Assembly: GCA_947259645.1 (NCBI GenBank)
Contig: CAMYND010000003.1
Coordinates: forward strand, 1-62,306
DNA from: Thermodesulfovibrionia bacterium
GTDB lineage: Bacteria; Nitrospirota; Thermodesulfovibrionia; UBA6902
Length of the DNA: 62,306 nt
Direction of reading: 5' to 3'
Notes under the pieces: model-generated
The model's database searches: none
The model's input: only the letters and a program-made list of their open reading frames with translations
Told to the model about the DNA's origin: nothing
Shown here: positions 1 to 8,940 of the stretch, piece after piece
Position numbering within the stretch: the first letter of the stretch is position 1
Layout of the letters: each line of letters opens with the position of its first letter
Translations under genes and position numbers: made by a program

Positions 1-163
1 TTATCAGATCCATAACCTCCTCCCACTTCCCTTCCACGACTGTGCCCATCGGATTTACCTTGTAGGGCAAACCGCTCCGGTCAACCATATTGATGACCTT
101 TGCCACATCTGCACCGACTCCCGGTCCTTTGCCGATCGGAATAATGCTGAATTCAACTAACAT
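1..163 (-). CDS. MTH1187/YkoF-family thiamine-binding-like protein, 3' end outside window
   Basis: The first 54 residues of a small protein are visible; the rest lies beyond the window edge. The opening (MLVEFSIIPIGKG, then GVGADVAKVINMVDRSGLPY and NPMGTVVEG) matches the MTH1187 (DUF77) family of about 100-residue ferredoxin-fold proteins that bind thiamine or hydroxymethylpyrimidine-like ligands. I chose the ATG at 163 because a GGAGG lies 7 bases upstream; another in-frame ATG at 169 is only one base from that GGAGG. It follows the EF-G paralogue by about 60 bases and is probably the last visible gene of the same transcription unit. The family match is by sequence pattern; the ligand is unknown here. 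Confidence 0.8.
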   Translation of the reverse strand, partial: MLVEFSIIPIGKGPGVGADVAKVINMVDRSGLPYKVNPMGTVVEGKWEEVMDLI

Positions 164-221
164 GAACATTCCTCCTTCCACACAGTCTCAAATACAAACA
201 AATAGCGTATGTATTACGCTG

Positions 222-2309
222 CTACTCTTCCTTCTTTCCCGCTTCCTTTTCCGCAATCAGTTTCTGTGCTACATGAGCCGGTACTTCCTCATAGTGGGAA
301 GATTCCATGGTGTACAACCCCTGACCGCTGGTGAGGGCATTCAGCTGGTTTGCGTAGGTAAGCATCTCTGACATCGGCACAAGTGCCGAGACATTCTGAA
401 GACCACTCGGGAGTGAGTCAACTCCCTGCACTTTCCCCCGTTTCGCGTTCAGGTCTCCAATGACGTTCCCGAGGTACTCTTCCGGTGTATTTACTTCAAC
501 CTTGACAATCGGTTCAAGAATAACAGGTTTCGCCTTTGGAGCAGCCTTCTGAAGCCCCATTGATCCGGCAATTTTAAAGGCCATCTCTGATGAATCCACA
601 TTGTGGTAAGAACCATCATACAGTGTCGCTCTTAAATCCACGACAGGATATCCTGCGAGCAGGCCTTCTTTCATCTTCGCAACAATGCCTTTTTCCACTG
701 CCGGTATATACTGCCTCGGAATGGCACCTCCCACAATCTCATTAACAAATTCAAATCCACTGCCCCTCGGCAACGGTTCTATCTTGATCCAGCAATCTCC
801 GAACTGTCCTCTGCCGCCTGACTGTTTTTTGTACTTGCCCTGCGCGCTCGACGATGTTTTAATGGCTTCTCTGTATGGGATCTTCGGTGTCTTCATTATG
901 ACTTCTACCCCGAACTTCCGTTTCAGCTTCTCCAGGGTCACCTCAAGATGCATCTGCCCCATGCCGCCCAGTATCATTTCAGCTGATTCCGGGTCCCTGT
1001 GGAATTTCAATGTCGGATCCTCTTCCAGCATCCTGTGAAGGCCTGTGCTCACCTTTTCCTCGTCTCCCCTGGACTTGGGCTCCATAGCATAGGATATCAT
1101 CGGGTCAGCAAACTGTAGCGGATCAAAAAGTATGGGCTTTGCCGGATCAGCCAGGGTATCTCCTGTCTGGGCTGTCTTCAGTTTGGCAACAGCGGCAATT
1201 TCTCCGGGACCAACCTCTTTTACCGGAACCTGTTTTTTGCCAAGCAGGTAAAACATATTACCCATCTTCTCCTTGCTGTCCTGGGTAGCATTGTACGTGT
1301 TTGAGTCAGACCTGAGCACACCGGAGTATACCCTGAACAGTGTCAGCTTCCCTGCAAAGGGATCTGCAATGGTCTTGAAAACCCTGACGGATAATGGATC
1401 GGTTGCCACAGGGTTTCTCGTCGCCGCTTCTCCGCTTTTTGTGTCCTTGCCTTTCAGGGGTGAAGTCTCCGCCCTTTCAGAAGGAGAAGGAAGACAGGAG
1501 GTGATGGTCTCCAGAAGCTGCTGAATACCGATATTGGAAGCAGCGGAACCGCACAGAGTCGGTATCAGGCTCCTCTTCAGGGAACCCTCCCTGACCCCCT
1601 TGATGATTTCCTCATTAGTGAGGTCTGTTCCTTCAAGATACTTTTCAAGCAGGTCGTCATCTGATTCAGCTATTTTCTCGACCAGCTTCTTTCTGTATTC
1701 ATCAGCCTCGGCTTTATACGCTTCTGGTATTTCTTCTTCGGTTATCTCTCCGTTTTTGCTTCTTCTTGCCTTCATCGCGATAAGGTCGATTACACCTTCC
1801 AGGTTCCCGTCAGTTCCCATCGGAATATTCAGGGGGACCACGGACACGCCGTAGGCCTTCTCCACACTGTCCATGGCAGAGAGGAAATTGGCATTTTCCC
1901 GGTCCATCTTATTTATGAACACCAGTCTCGGAATTTCATAGGTATCAGCAAACTGCCATATTTTGCCTGTTTCAGCTTTCACGCCCGAAAGCCCGCTCAC
2001 GATAACTACAGCGCCGTCAACGGCGCTGAGACAGCACTTGGTATCTTCAAGAAAGTTTATGTATCCGGGAGTGTCAACAATATTAATCCTGTGACCCTTC
2101 CAATCACAATATGCAAGGGCGGAAGAAATCGAAATCTTGCGGTTAATCTCTTCGGGTTCATAATCTGTAACAGTGTTGCCATCATCAGACTTTCCCAACC
2201 TGTCCGTTGCCTTAGCATTAAAAAGCATAGCTTCTACCAAAGATGTCTTCCCCGCGCCTCCATGAGCTATGACTGCTACATTCCTGATTTTGTCTACATC
2301 AATAGGCAT
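222..2309 (-). CDS. fusA2: Elongation factor G paralogue (EF-G2-like translational GTPase)
   Basis: A full-length EF-G of 695 residues: GTP-binding domain, beta-barrel domain II, and domains III-V. G1 is AHGGAGKT at residues 15-22, DTPG at 79-82 and NKMD at 133-136. Canonical EF-G has AHIDAGKTT and RGITI in the first two motifs; here they are AHGGAGKTS and RKISI (57-61), as in the second EF-G subgroup that usually accompanies a standard FusA. EF-G drives ribosomal translocation and, with RRF, ribosome recycling; EF-G2-type paralogues often keep only part of this. It lies between rseC and an MTH1187-type gene, not in a str operon, which supports a paralogue. The start is ATG 2309, six bases after a GGAGGG; a TTG two codons upstream lies too close to it. 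Confidence 0.88.
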   Translation of the reverse strand: MPIDVDKIRNVAVIAHGGAGKTSLVEAMLFNAKATDRLGKSDDGNTVTDYEPEEINRKISISSALAYCDWKGHRINIVDTPGYINFLEDTKCCLSAVDGAVVIVSGLSGVKAETGKIWQFADTYEIPRLVFINKMDRENANFLSAMDSVEKAYGVSVVPLNIPMGTDGNLEGVIDLIAMKARRSKNGEITEEEIPEAYKAEADEYRKKLVEKIAESDDDLLEKYLEGTDLTNEEIIKGVREGSLKRSLIPTLCGSAASNIGIQQLLETITSCLPSPSERAETSPLKGKDTKSGEAATRNPVATDPLSVRVFKTIADPFAGKLTLFRVYSGVLRSDSNTYNATQDSKEKMGNMFYLLGKKQVPVKEVGPGEIAAVAKLKTAQTGDTLADPAKPILFDPLQFADPMISYAMEPKSRGDEEKVSTGLHRMLEEDPTLKFHRDPESAEMILGGMGQMHLEVTLEKLKRKFGVEVIMKTPKIPYREAIKTSSSAQGKYKKQSGGRGQFGDCWIKIEPLPRGSGFEFVNEIVGGAIPRQYIPAVEKGIVAKMKEGLLAGYPVVDLRATLYDGSYHNVDSSEMAFKIAGSMGLQKAAPKAKPVILEPIVKVEVNTPEEYLGNVIGDLNAKRGKVQGVDSLPSGLQNVSALVPMSEMLTYANQLNALTSGQGLYTMESSHYEEVPAHVAQKLIAEKEAGKKEE

Positions 2310-2339
2310 AACCAACCCTCCTTAACAAGATTATATTTT

Positions 2340-2807
2340 TTATGTAGAATGAACAGAATCATCCGCCTGAACGTGCTGGTCCAGAACTTTCTCTATGACA
2401 GGCTTATATTCTGTTTTTGATCCTATATTTTTTGACCAGACCTTAATGCCAAACAGCGAGAGCCCAAGCAGTGCAAATCCAGCAACAGCAGCAATAAGTT
2501 CAGAGTTTATTTCAGTAAGGTAAAGCTCACCAAGGCTTTTTCCGAGGATCGAGCCTGCGACAAGCGCAACAACCGGAATTCCATAGACGAGCATGGTCCC
2601 TTTAAGATATGTATAAGGTTTTAAGGTGAGTTTGACGACCTGACCCACTTTCGCGTTAACAGGATTAAGGGCCTCAATTACAGCTCCTTCAGGTGTGTGC
2701 TGGCATGCCCCCCCTGCGGTACATCCGTCACAGCTGCTCTTTTTCTGGACAATCACCTTTGCCATGATCCCTTGAACTTCGGTTATAGTACCGGTTTCTT
2801 CAATCAT
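2340..2807 (-). CDS. rseC: RseC/MucC-family membrane protein
   Basis: A 155-residue protein with a cytoplasmic N-terminal region carrying the cysteine motif C26-x2-C29-x5-C35, then two hydrophobic helices (about residues 68-90 and 102-125) and a short charged tail. This is the RseC/MucC layout. In other bacteria RseC belongs to the Rsx/Rnf-linked system that reduces SoxR or modulates RseA. No rnf/rsx or rpoE genes are nearby; it sits downstream of cimA after a 7-base-periodic repeat and just upstream of the EF-G paralogue. The cysteines could bind an Fe-S cluster or act as redox thiols; that is inference. Confidence 0.8.
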   Translation of the reverse strand: MIEETGTITEVQGIMAKVIVQKKSSCDGCTAGGACQHTPEGAVIEALNPVNAKVGQVVKLTLKPYTYLKGTMLVYGIPVVALVAGSILGKSLGELYLTEINSELIAAVAGFALLGLSLFGIKVWSKNIGSKTEYKPVIEKVLDQHVQADDSVHST

Positions 2808-2817
2808 ATTCGGAGCG

Positions 2818-2916
2818 GTCAGCTGTCAGCCTTTAGCTATCAGCTATAAATAAGGTTATCCATTTTTCAGCTGCCAGCTGATTGCTGAACGCTGATTGCT
2901 GAACACTGACAGCTGC
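2818..2916. repeat. Seven-base-periodic intergenic repeat (AGCTGNN-type heptamers)
   Basis: The interval between cimA and rseC is built from near-heptameric units. From 2821 the string splits as agctgtc, agccttt, agctatc, agctata; after about 20 unrelated bases come agctgcc, agctgat, tgctgaa, cgctgat, tgctgaa, cactgac, agctgct. The unit gctgattgctgaac occurs twice in direct tandem. It has no coding capacity and little perfect dyad symmetry. It lies inside the presumed transcription unit. Confidence 0.7.
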
Positions 2917-2917
2917 T

Positions 2918-4480
2918 TCACCCTCTCAAGAGTTTATATTCTATACTGTCCACAAGTGCCTGCCAGGAAGCCTCTATGATATTTTCAGATACACCAACTG
3001 TTCCCCATTTGTGTTTGCTGTCGCCTGACTCTATCAGGACTCTGACATTCGTAGCGGTGCCCTTTCCAGCTGTCAGCACCCGTACCTTGTAGTCTATGAG
3101 CTTAACGTCTTTGAGCTGGGGATAGTATTCTTCAAGGGCTTTTCTCAGTGCATTATCAAGAGCGTTCACCGGACCATTTCCCACTGATGCTGTATGTTCA
3201 ACACCCCGGGGCGTCTTCACCATTATCGTAGCTTCGCAGATAGGGTCCTCGCCCTCTTTTCGTTTGGAAACGATCACTCTGAATCCGATGAGGTCAAAGA
3301 ATTTCCTGTGAAGCCCAAAAGCCTTTTTCAGCAGGAGTTCAAAGGACGCTTCCGCGCCTTCAAACTGCATACCCTGGTTTTCAAGAATCTTCAGCTCTTT
3401 TACGACCTCGGCTACTTTGGGTGATTTTGGATCTACCCGCAGTTTAAAGTCATCTATCTTTCGGATGATGTTGCTTTTCCCGGCCAGGTCTGACACCAGC
3501 ACCCTTTGATAGTTGCCGACTGACTCGGGCCTGATATGTTCATAGGTCTCCGGGTGCCTTTGGATCGCACTGACATGTATTCCTCCCTTGTGAGCAAATG
3601 CACTGTCGCCGACAAATGGCTGGTTCTTGAAATGCCTTAAATTGGCTATTTCAGTGACAAACCGGGAAACATCCTTTAATTTCTTTAATTTACTTATCGT
3701 TAAACATCCTTTGTTCATTTTTAACTTTAGGTTTGGAATGAGCGAAATCAGGTTTGCATTGCCGCACCGCTCACCCAGTCCGTTTATTGTCCCCTGCACC
3801 TGTGATGCCCCGGCATGCACAGCGACAAGAGAGTTGGCCACAGCGCATTCCGAGTCATTATGGGCATGAATGCCTACAGGTGTTTTAAAGGCCGCTGTTA
3901 CCGTCCTGACCTGTGATTCCACCTCACCGGGCAGGGACCCTCCGTTTGTATCGCAAAGAATAATGCGATCTGCCCCTGCTGAAATCGCGGCCTCCAGTGT
4001 CTGTATCGCATAATCAGGATTGGCCTTGTATCCGTCAAAGAAGTGTTCCGCGTCATAAAAAACATTGGGGACCCTTTTCTTTAGATGAGAAACTGTGTTG
4101 AATATCAGATCAAGGTTTGCCTGAAGAGAAACTCTCAGCGCTTCCCGTACATGAAAATCCCATGTCTTTCCGAATATCGTGACAACGGACGCATGGGCCT
4201 TTAGCAGTGCCTCGATGCCCGGATCTTTATCAACTTTAAGAGAGGCCCTGTGGGTTGATCCAAATGCTGCCAGGCTGGAATTGCGCAGTTTGAGCTTCCG
4301 CGCTTTCTCAAAAAATTCCACATCCCTGGGATTCGCTCCGGGCCATCCGCCTTCAATATAATGAATACCGAATTCATCAAGTTTTGATAGAATTCTCAGT
4401 TTGTCTTCTACAGAAAAGGATACATCCTCTGACTGAGAACCATCCCTGAGGGTTGTGTCATATATTTCAATCTTGGCCAT
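2918..4480 (-). CDS. cimA: (R)-citramalate synthase
   Basis: A 520-residue enzyme that condenses pyruvate and acetyl-CoA to citramalate, the first step of the threonine-independent route to 2-oxobutyrate and isoleucine. The N-terminal HMGL-like TIM barrel has the DTTLRDGSQ motif (8-16) and the metal-binding GIHAHND near residue 203. The C-terminal 130 residues form the LeuA allosteric domain, with a region rich in small residues ([12 protein letters not shown]). Opening residues [10 protein letters not shown] and the length separate it from LeuA and homocitrate synthase and match the long CimA group. It follows lysC by 143 bases, placing isoleucine synthesis next to aspartate-family genes. 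No strong Shine-Dalgarno precedes the ATG. Confidence 0.92.
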   Translation of the reverse strand: MAKIEIYDTTLRDGSQSEDVSFSVEDKLRILSKLDEFGIHYIEGGWPGANPRDVEFFEKARKLKLRNSSLAAFGSTHRASLKVDKDPGIEALLKAHASVVTIFGKTWDFHVREALRVSLQANLDLIFNTVSHLKKRVPNVFYDAEHFFDGYKANPDYAIQTLEAAISAGADRIILCDTNGGSLPGEVESQVRTVTAAFKTPVGIHAHNDSECAVANSLVAVHAGASQVQGTINGLGERCGNANLISLIPNLKLKMNKGCLTISKLKKLKDVSRFVTEIANLRHFKNQPFVGDSAFAHKGGIHVSAIQRHPETYEHIRPESVGNYQRVLVSDLAGKSNIIRKIDDFKLRVDPKSPKVAEVVKELKILENQGMQFEGAEASFELLLKKAFGLHRKFFDLIGFRVIVSKRKEGEDPICEATIMVKTPRGVEHTASVGNGPVNALDNALRKALEEYYPQLKDVKLIDYKVRVLTAGKGTATNVRVLIESGDSKHKWGTVGVSENIIEASWQALVDSIEYKLLRG

Positions 4481-4623
4481 AGATCACAAAATCGAGAATA
4501 TCAGAAGCTGCATTGTTCAGCACGAAACTGTTCTGCGACTCTCCCAATCTCTCCGTCTTTTCAGTTGTCTTAATTTGAACTACTTTCCTGCAATACCTTG
4601 ATATAACACCATATATAATAAGC

Positions 4624-5844
4624 CTACTCTTTTGCAAGTTCAAACACCGTGTGGAGCTCACGGACAGCCTGTTCAGACTGGCTTGCAGCAACGACACAGG
4701 ATATTTTGATTTCAGATGTGCTGATCATCATTATATTGATCCCGGCCTGTGATAAGGTCTCGAACATCGTAGCTGCAACGCCAAAGTGGGACTGCATGCC
4801 CACGCCGATTATCGAAACTTTTGCCACATCAGGATTCATATTGACACCACTGGTACCCAGTTTATCAGAAACCTGTTGCGCGATCTCAAAAGCCTTATCG
4901 CCGTCTGTTTTCGATACAGTAAACGAGATGTCCGTAGCCTGGTCATCGTGGCTTATGTTCTGCACGATCATATCAACATTGACATTGGCCGCGGCTATCT
5001 TATTAAACAGTGACGCTGCAATACCCGGCCTGTCCGGCATACCCATTATCGTTATTCTTGCCTGGTTTTTATCCTGAGCCACACCAGTGACGACAACTTT
5101 TTCCATTTCACCATCCTCCTTTGTAACAAGCGTTCCCGGACTGTCGTTGTAACTGGACCGGACAACGAGAGGCACATTAAACTTTTTCGCAAATTCTACA
5201 GACCGGCCATGAAGGACCTTGGCCCCAAGACTGGCCATTTCCAGCATTTCATCATACGATATCCTCGTCATTTTTCTGGCTTCAGGGACTATTCTCGGAT
5301 CTGTTGTATACACACCATCCACATCAGTGTAGATTTCGCACAAATCCGCTTTCAAAGCAGCTGCTATTGCTACAGCGGTGGTATCAGATCCGCCCCGTCC
5401 CAGTGTTGTGACATCAGAATATTCATTGATTCCCTGGAACCCTGCTACAACAGGTATCTTGTCATGACCAAGGGCTGATTTGAGCCTGCCGGCTTCTATA
5501 TGGTCAATTAACGCCTTTGTGTGCGAACTGTCAGTAAAGATCCCCACCTGCCTTCCGGTAAAACTGATCGCCTTGCGGCCAAGCGCCTGTATCGCCATTG
5601 CCATGAGGGCGCTCGTCACCCGTTCTCCTGATGAAAGCAGCATGTCCATTTCACGCTCATCAGGTCTCGATGTGATTTCATTGGCAAATTTAATAAATTT
5701 GTCTGTCTCTCCGGCCATGGCCGATACAACAACGATAACTTTATTTCCTTCCGCTGCCCTTTCTACTACTCTCCTGGCAACAGCCTTGATTCTCTCTGTG
5801 TCCTTTACCGATGTACCGCCATATTTCTGTACTATAAGCTTCAA
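4624..5844 (-). CDS. lysC: Aspartate kinase
   Basis: A 406-residue monofunctional aspartokinase that phosphorylates aspartate as the entry to lysine, threonine and methionine synthesis. KYGGTS (7-12) is the signature substrate/ATP site, and the aspartate/nucleotide region GRGGSDTTA lies near 149-157. Two ACT domains follow from about residue 262 ([11 protein letters not shown] and SIIGVGMQS), so feedback control by lysine and/or threonine is expected. It is 17 bases downstream of the apgM-like gene and cotranscribed with it. I see no lysine riboswitch upstream, so transcriptional control probably comes from the operon promoter. Confidence 0.95.
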   Translation of the reverse strand: MKLIVQKYGGTSVKDTERIKAVARRVVERAAEGNKVIVVVSAMAGETDKFIKFANEITSRPDEREMDMLLSSGERVTSALMAMAIQALGRKAISFTGRQVGIFTDSSHTKALIDHIEAGRLKSALGHDKIPVVAGFQGINEYSDVTTLGRGGSDTTAVAIAAALKADLCEIYTDVDGVYTTDPRIVPEARKMTRISYDEMLEMASLGAKVLHGRSVEFAKKFNVPLVVRSSYNDSPGTLVTKEDGEMEKVVVTGVAQDKNQARITIMGMPDRPGIAASLFNKIAAANVNVDMIVQNISHDDQATDISFTVSKTDGDKAFEIAQQVSDKLGTSGVNMNPDVAKVSIIGVGMQSHFGVAATMFETLSQAGINIMMISTSEIKISCVVAASQSEQAVRELHTVFELAKE

Positions 5845-5861
5845 TTAAAATCTCCCGCGGC

Positions 5862-7094
5862 TCAGGCCTTCCTTGCTTCCAGAAAGTAGTCCATCAGCCT
5901 GTATCCCTTTTCAAATTTCTTGATATCTTTCATTCTGCCAATATATTCAGAATAATATCTGGCTTTTTTCTTCCTGTCAGTACCGTGAACATCACTCCTG
6001 TATAAGGCAAATGGCACCGGCTCTCCGGTATGTGTCTTTACCTTGATGGGTGTATAGTGGTCAGGCATGAGCAGTATTCTGTGTTCTCCGAATTTGCCGA
6101 CCCCTTTGAGTATGGTTCCCACCACTTTGGAATCAAAATCCTCAATCGCCTGTATTTTGGCATTCACATCTCCATTGTGGCCTGCCTCGTCTGGTGCCTC
6201 AACATGCACGTAAACGATGTCATACTTGTTTAGGGCCCGCAGGGCAGCCCTGGCTTTTCCAATATAGTTCGTATCAATATATCCTGTTGCGCCTTTCACC
6301 TTGATAATGTCAAAACCAGCGCAGAGTCCCAGCCCTTTTGTTAAATCAACAGCGGATATCAATGCCCCTTTCAGACCATATTTATCTTTAAACTGCGGGA
6401 GCGGCATCTTCTTCCCCTGCCCCCAGAACCATATGCTGTTGGCCGGGCTCAGACCTTTTCTGAATCTCTTTTGATTAACCGAATGCTTCGTCAGGATATC
6501 CACAGACCGCTCCATCAGATCATTCAGTGTATCAGCTCCCTTGCCCGATGGAAGGTATCGCTCTACCTTCCTGTCAGAAATATCATGGGGCGGAGTACAG
6601 GCAACCCGGTCTTTCCCGTTTTTCCAGATCATCAGATGGCGGTAGCTCATGCCATGATAGAACCTGATATCAGGTCCCCCCAGTTCACTGTCAAGGCTCC
6701 TGATCAATAGTGAAGCCTCGGGAGTCGAGATATGTCCTGCACTGAAATCCTTCATCATAGCCCTGTCTCTGCTGCCTATTTCCGGAAATTCCAGAGTTAC
6801 CAGGTTACAGCGGAAAGCAACGTCATCCCTGCCGAGGTCAATCCCCCTGTACTCAGCCTCTATGGGCGCTCTGCCGCTATAATATTTTGCAGGGTCATAT
6901 CCGAGGATGGAAAGGTTTGCAACATCAGAACCGGGTTCTATTCCTGCCGGCACAGTCCGTGCTATTCCGGTTTCACCATAAGTCGCGAGCCAGTCCATGT
7001 TTGGCGTCTCTGCCTTTTGAAGACATGTTTTATAGCCGAGGGATTTCAATGGCCGGTCAGCCATTCCATCGCCAACAAGTACAATGAATTTCAT
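5862..7094 (-). CDS. apgM: ApgM-type cofactor-independent phosphoglycerate mutase family; candidate homoserine kinase analogue
   Basis: A 410-residue member of the alkaline phosphatase superfamily, archaeal-type 2,3-bisphosphoglycerate-independent mutase branch. The metal-binding start (LVGDGMADRP, D9) is intact, as are the catalytic serine S62 in GSDVANLSILGYD and the late metal-site motifs VEAPDEAGHNGD and MPDHYTP. The start is the ATG at 7094, which gives the family N-terminus; the longer frame back to a TTG at 7181 adds 29 unrelated residues. No clear Shine-Dalgarno is present. Its place between thrC and lysC, in a locus with hom and thrC but no thrB, fits the published subsystem prediction that such proteins act as a functional analogue of homoserine kinase. 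Glycolytic mutase is the alternative. Confidence 0.85.
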   Translation of the reverse strand: MKFIVLVGDGMADRPLKSLGYKTCLQKAETPNMDWLATYGETGIARTVPAGIEPGSDVANLSILGYDPAKYYSGRAPIEAEYRGIDLGRDDVAFRCNLVTLEFPEIGSRDRAMMKDFSAGHISTPEASLLIRSLDSELGGPDIRFYHGMSYRHLMIWKNGKDRVACTPPHDISDRKVERYLPSGKGADTLNDLMERSVDILTKHSVNQKRFRKGLSPANSIWFWGQGKKMPLPQFKDKYGLKGALISAVDLTKGLGLCAGFDIIKVKGATGYIDTNYIGKARAALRALNKYDIVYVHVEAPDEAGHNGDVNAKIQAIEDFDSKVVGTILKGVGKFGEHRILLMPDHYTPIKVKTHTGEPVPFALYRSDVHGTDRKKKARYYSEYIGRMKDIKKFEKGYRLMDYFLEARKA

Positions 7095-7205
7095 TTTACA
7101 CAATAAACATAAGTCATCAATTAATGGTTTTTGGTCTGTGCGGCTGTCCGCATTCCAAGCCTCTGCTTTGACAGTCTGCAATGAAAATCTGACAACTCAT
7201 TTTAA

Positions 7206-8273
7206 TTAAATACAGCATCCTGTCAAAAGGTCTTCTATAGCTGACACATCCGCCTTGATCCTGACAGGCCTTTCAGACAGCTCAAGGGCATTGTCAGGGT
7301 CCTTTAATCCGTTACCCGTAAGAGTGCATACCACGGTATCGCCTTCTGAGAATAAATTTCTTTTCGCAAGCTTCATCAGACCTGCCAGCGTGGCTGCAGA
7401 TGCAGGCTCAGTAAAGATTCCTTCCTTTGAGGCCAGGAGCTGGTATGCCTCCAGTATCTCTTCGTCACTTACCGCTTCGATAAGCCCCTGAGACTCGTCT
7501 CTGGCTGAAAGAGCTCCGCTCCAGCTCGCCGGATTTCCGATTCGGATAGCCGTTGCAATGGTTTCAGGTTTCTCAACCGGCCGATCATTCACGATAGGCG
7601 CTGCACCGGCTGCCTGAAAACCAAGGATCCGGGGGAGAGAACTCACGTTGCCTGCCTCTTTGTACTCCCTGTATCCTTTCCAGTATGCGGTTATGTTTCC
7701 GGCATTGCCCACAGGCAGCACATGGAAGTCGGGCGCTTCTCCCAGCTGATCACAGATTTCAAATGCCGCTGTTTTCTGTCCCTCGATCCTGAATGGATTT
7801 ATCGAGTTGACCAGGGCAATTGGATGTCTCTCAACCAGTTCCTTGACAATTCTCAGTGCATCGTCAAAATTACCTTCTATCTGGATTACCAGGGCACCAT
7901 GAATCAATGCCTGCGCAAGCTTGCCCATAGCTATCTGTCCTTCAGGAATTAATACAATGCAGGACATGGCAGCCTTTGCCGAGTAGGCGGCCGCTGATGC
8001 TGAAGTGTTGCCCGTGGAGGCGCAGATTACCGCCCGCGACCCTTTCTCTTTCGCTTTAGAAATTGCAAGGGTCATGCCACGGTCTTTAAAGGAACCGGTC
8101 GGATTGGAACCTTCATATTTGAAGTACAGATTTATATTCTCGTGAATCAGTTTATCTACATATGATGATTTGATTAAAGGGGTGTTGCCTTCGTTCAGGG
8201 TCACGACCGGGGTCGTCTGCGAAACAGGGAGGTATTGTCTGTAGTGATTGATCAGTCCATTCCAGGGTTCCAT
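7206..8273 (-). CDS. thrC: Threonine synthase
   Basis: A 355-residue fold-type II PLP enzyme that converts O-phosphohomoserine to threonine. The N-terminal motif GNTPLI (29-34) is typical, the PLP lysine is K63 in [10 protein letters not shown], and the phosphate-binding loop is [13 protein letters not shown]. There is no N-terminal extension or zinc ribbon, so this is the short, typically bacterial form. Its start lies two bases from the stop of the NIL-domain gene, implying translational coupling. Of the two ThrC-like proteins in this operon this is the one closest to the classical enzyme. Confidence 0.93.
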   Translation of the reverse strand: MEPWNGLINHYRQYLPVSQTTPVVTLNEGNTPLIKSSYVDKLIHENINLYFKYEGSNPTGSFKDRGMTLAISKAKEKGSRAVICASTGNTSASAAAYSAKAAMSCIVLIPEGQIAMGKLAQALIHGALVIQIEGNFDDALRIVKELVERHPIALVNSINPFRIEGQKTAAFEICDQLGEAPDFHVLPVGNAGNITAYWKGYREYKEAGNVSSLPRILGFQAAGAAPIVNDRPVEKPETIATAIRIGNPASWSGALSARDESQGLIEAVSDEEILEAYQLLASKEGIFTEPASAATLAGLMKLAKRNLFSEGDTVVCTLTGNGLKDPDNALELSERPVRIKADVSAIEDLLTGCCI

Positions 8274-8275
8274 AT

Positions 8276-8512
8276 TTATTCCAGTATGTCACCTTCCACA
8301 AGTTCAACATTCACTCCCTGCTGTTTCATCTCAGCGATTCCTTTTTCAATTGCTTCATCAGAGCCCTCCAGTTCGAGAATCATCTCACCTACAGTCTCTG
8401 TTACCCTGGCCCTTCTGATATTTGGTATTACATCATACTTTCTGGCCATGGTAAAGATTACCGGCTCTTTAATAAGGTCCTGTGGAAAGGTCAGCTTTAT
8501 CCTGGTCTTCAT
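8276..8512 (-). CDS. Stand-alone NIL-domain protein
   Basis: A 78-residue protein made almost entirely of a NIL (ACT-like ferredoxin-fold) domain, recognised from its pattern: basic strand [19 protein letters not shown], helix, then [15 protein letters not shown] and a final helix before VELVEG. NIL domains occur at the C-terminus of MetN methionine-import ATPases and fused to a 4Fe-4S ferredoxin in methanogen homocysteine synthesis. This copy has no cysteine and no fused ferredoxin. It is tightly coupled to thrC (2-base gap) and close to the MoaD-like gene, so it may sense or bind a sulfur amino acid or assist sulfur transfer; that is inference. Confidence 0.82.
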   Translation of the reverse strand: MKTRIKLTFPQDLIKEPVIFTMARKYDVIPNIRRARVTETVGEMILELEGSDEAIEKGIAEMKQQGVNVELVEGDILE

Positions 8513-8551
8513 TCTAGCCCCCGATTATTCCTGCATTTAATTGTATCATTC

Positions 8552-8836
8552 TTAAGACGCTACACTTCCGCCCGCAATAGCAGGAACAATGGACACCTCA
8601 TCACCGTCCTTGACCTCTGTTTCCTCGTTCTTCAGAAACCTCACATCTTCTTCATTTACATAGACATTCACAAATCGCCGCAACTTTCCGTCTTCAGAGA
8701 TCCGTTCAGCAAGTCCCGGGTACAACTTATCCAGATCATTCACAAGCGCTATAATGGAGCCGGCTGCTCCTTCAACTTCTTCTTTCCCCTGAGTAAGCCT
8801 CTGAAGGGGCACTGGTATTTTCACTTTCACTGCCAT
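8552..8836 (-). CDS. MoaD/ThiS-like ubiquitin-fold sulfur carrier
   Basis: A 94-residue beta-grasp protein. The pattern KVKIPVPLQRLTQGK at the start and VYVNEEDVRFLKNEETEVKDGDEVSIVPAIAGG near the end is the MoaD/CysO/HcyS signature. The diglycine (GG, residues 89-90) is followed by four more residues, SVAS. The protein would therefore need C-terminal trimming before the glycine could be adenylated and converted to a thiocarboxylate. In this locus, with an E1-like ThiF and a TusA-like protein nearby and a PLP enzyme immediately upstream, I infer an amino acid biosynthesis sulfur carrier, not molybdopterin synthase. No moaE, moaA or thiG is present. Confidence 0.85.
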   Translation of the reverse strand: MAVKVKIPVPLQRLTQGKEEVEGAAGSIIALVNDLDKLYPGLAERISEDGKLRRFVNVYVNEEDVRFLKNEETEVKDGDEVSIVPAIAGGSVAS

Positions 8837-8940
8837 CTATTATCCTCCTCGTATCCTTTGCGGTCTGTAAAATTTCCGCGTTTTTTTATCATGTATGCAT
8901 GCCTGGTATCCGGGGCATGTCGCACGTATCTGAAAATGCG

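Noticed and set aside
5845-5861. Lysine riboswitch upstream of lysC
   Set aside because: Only 17 bases separate the genes and no candidate aptamer was seen further upstream in the operon leader.
7095-7181. N-terminal extension of the ApgM-like protein from a TTG
   Set aside because: The 29 extra residues have no family character and the ATG at 7094 gives the typical family N-terminus.
8552-8836. Molybdopterin synthase small subunit
   Set aside because: No moaE, moaA, moaC or mog nearby and the diglycine is not terminal; the context is amino acid synthesis.
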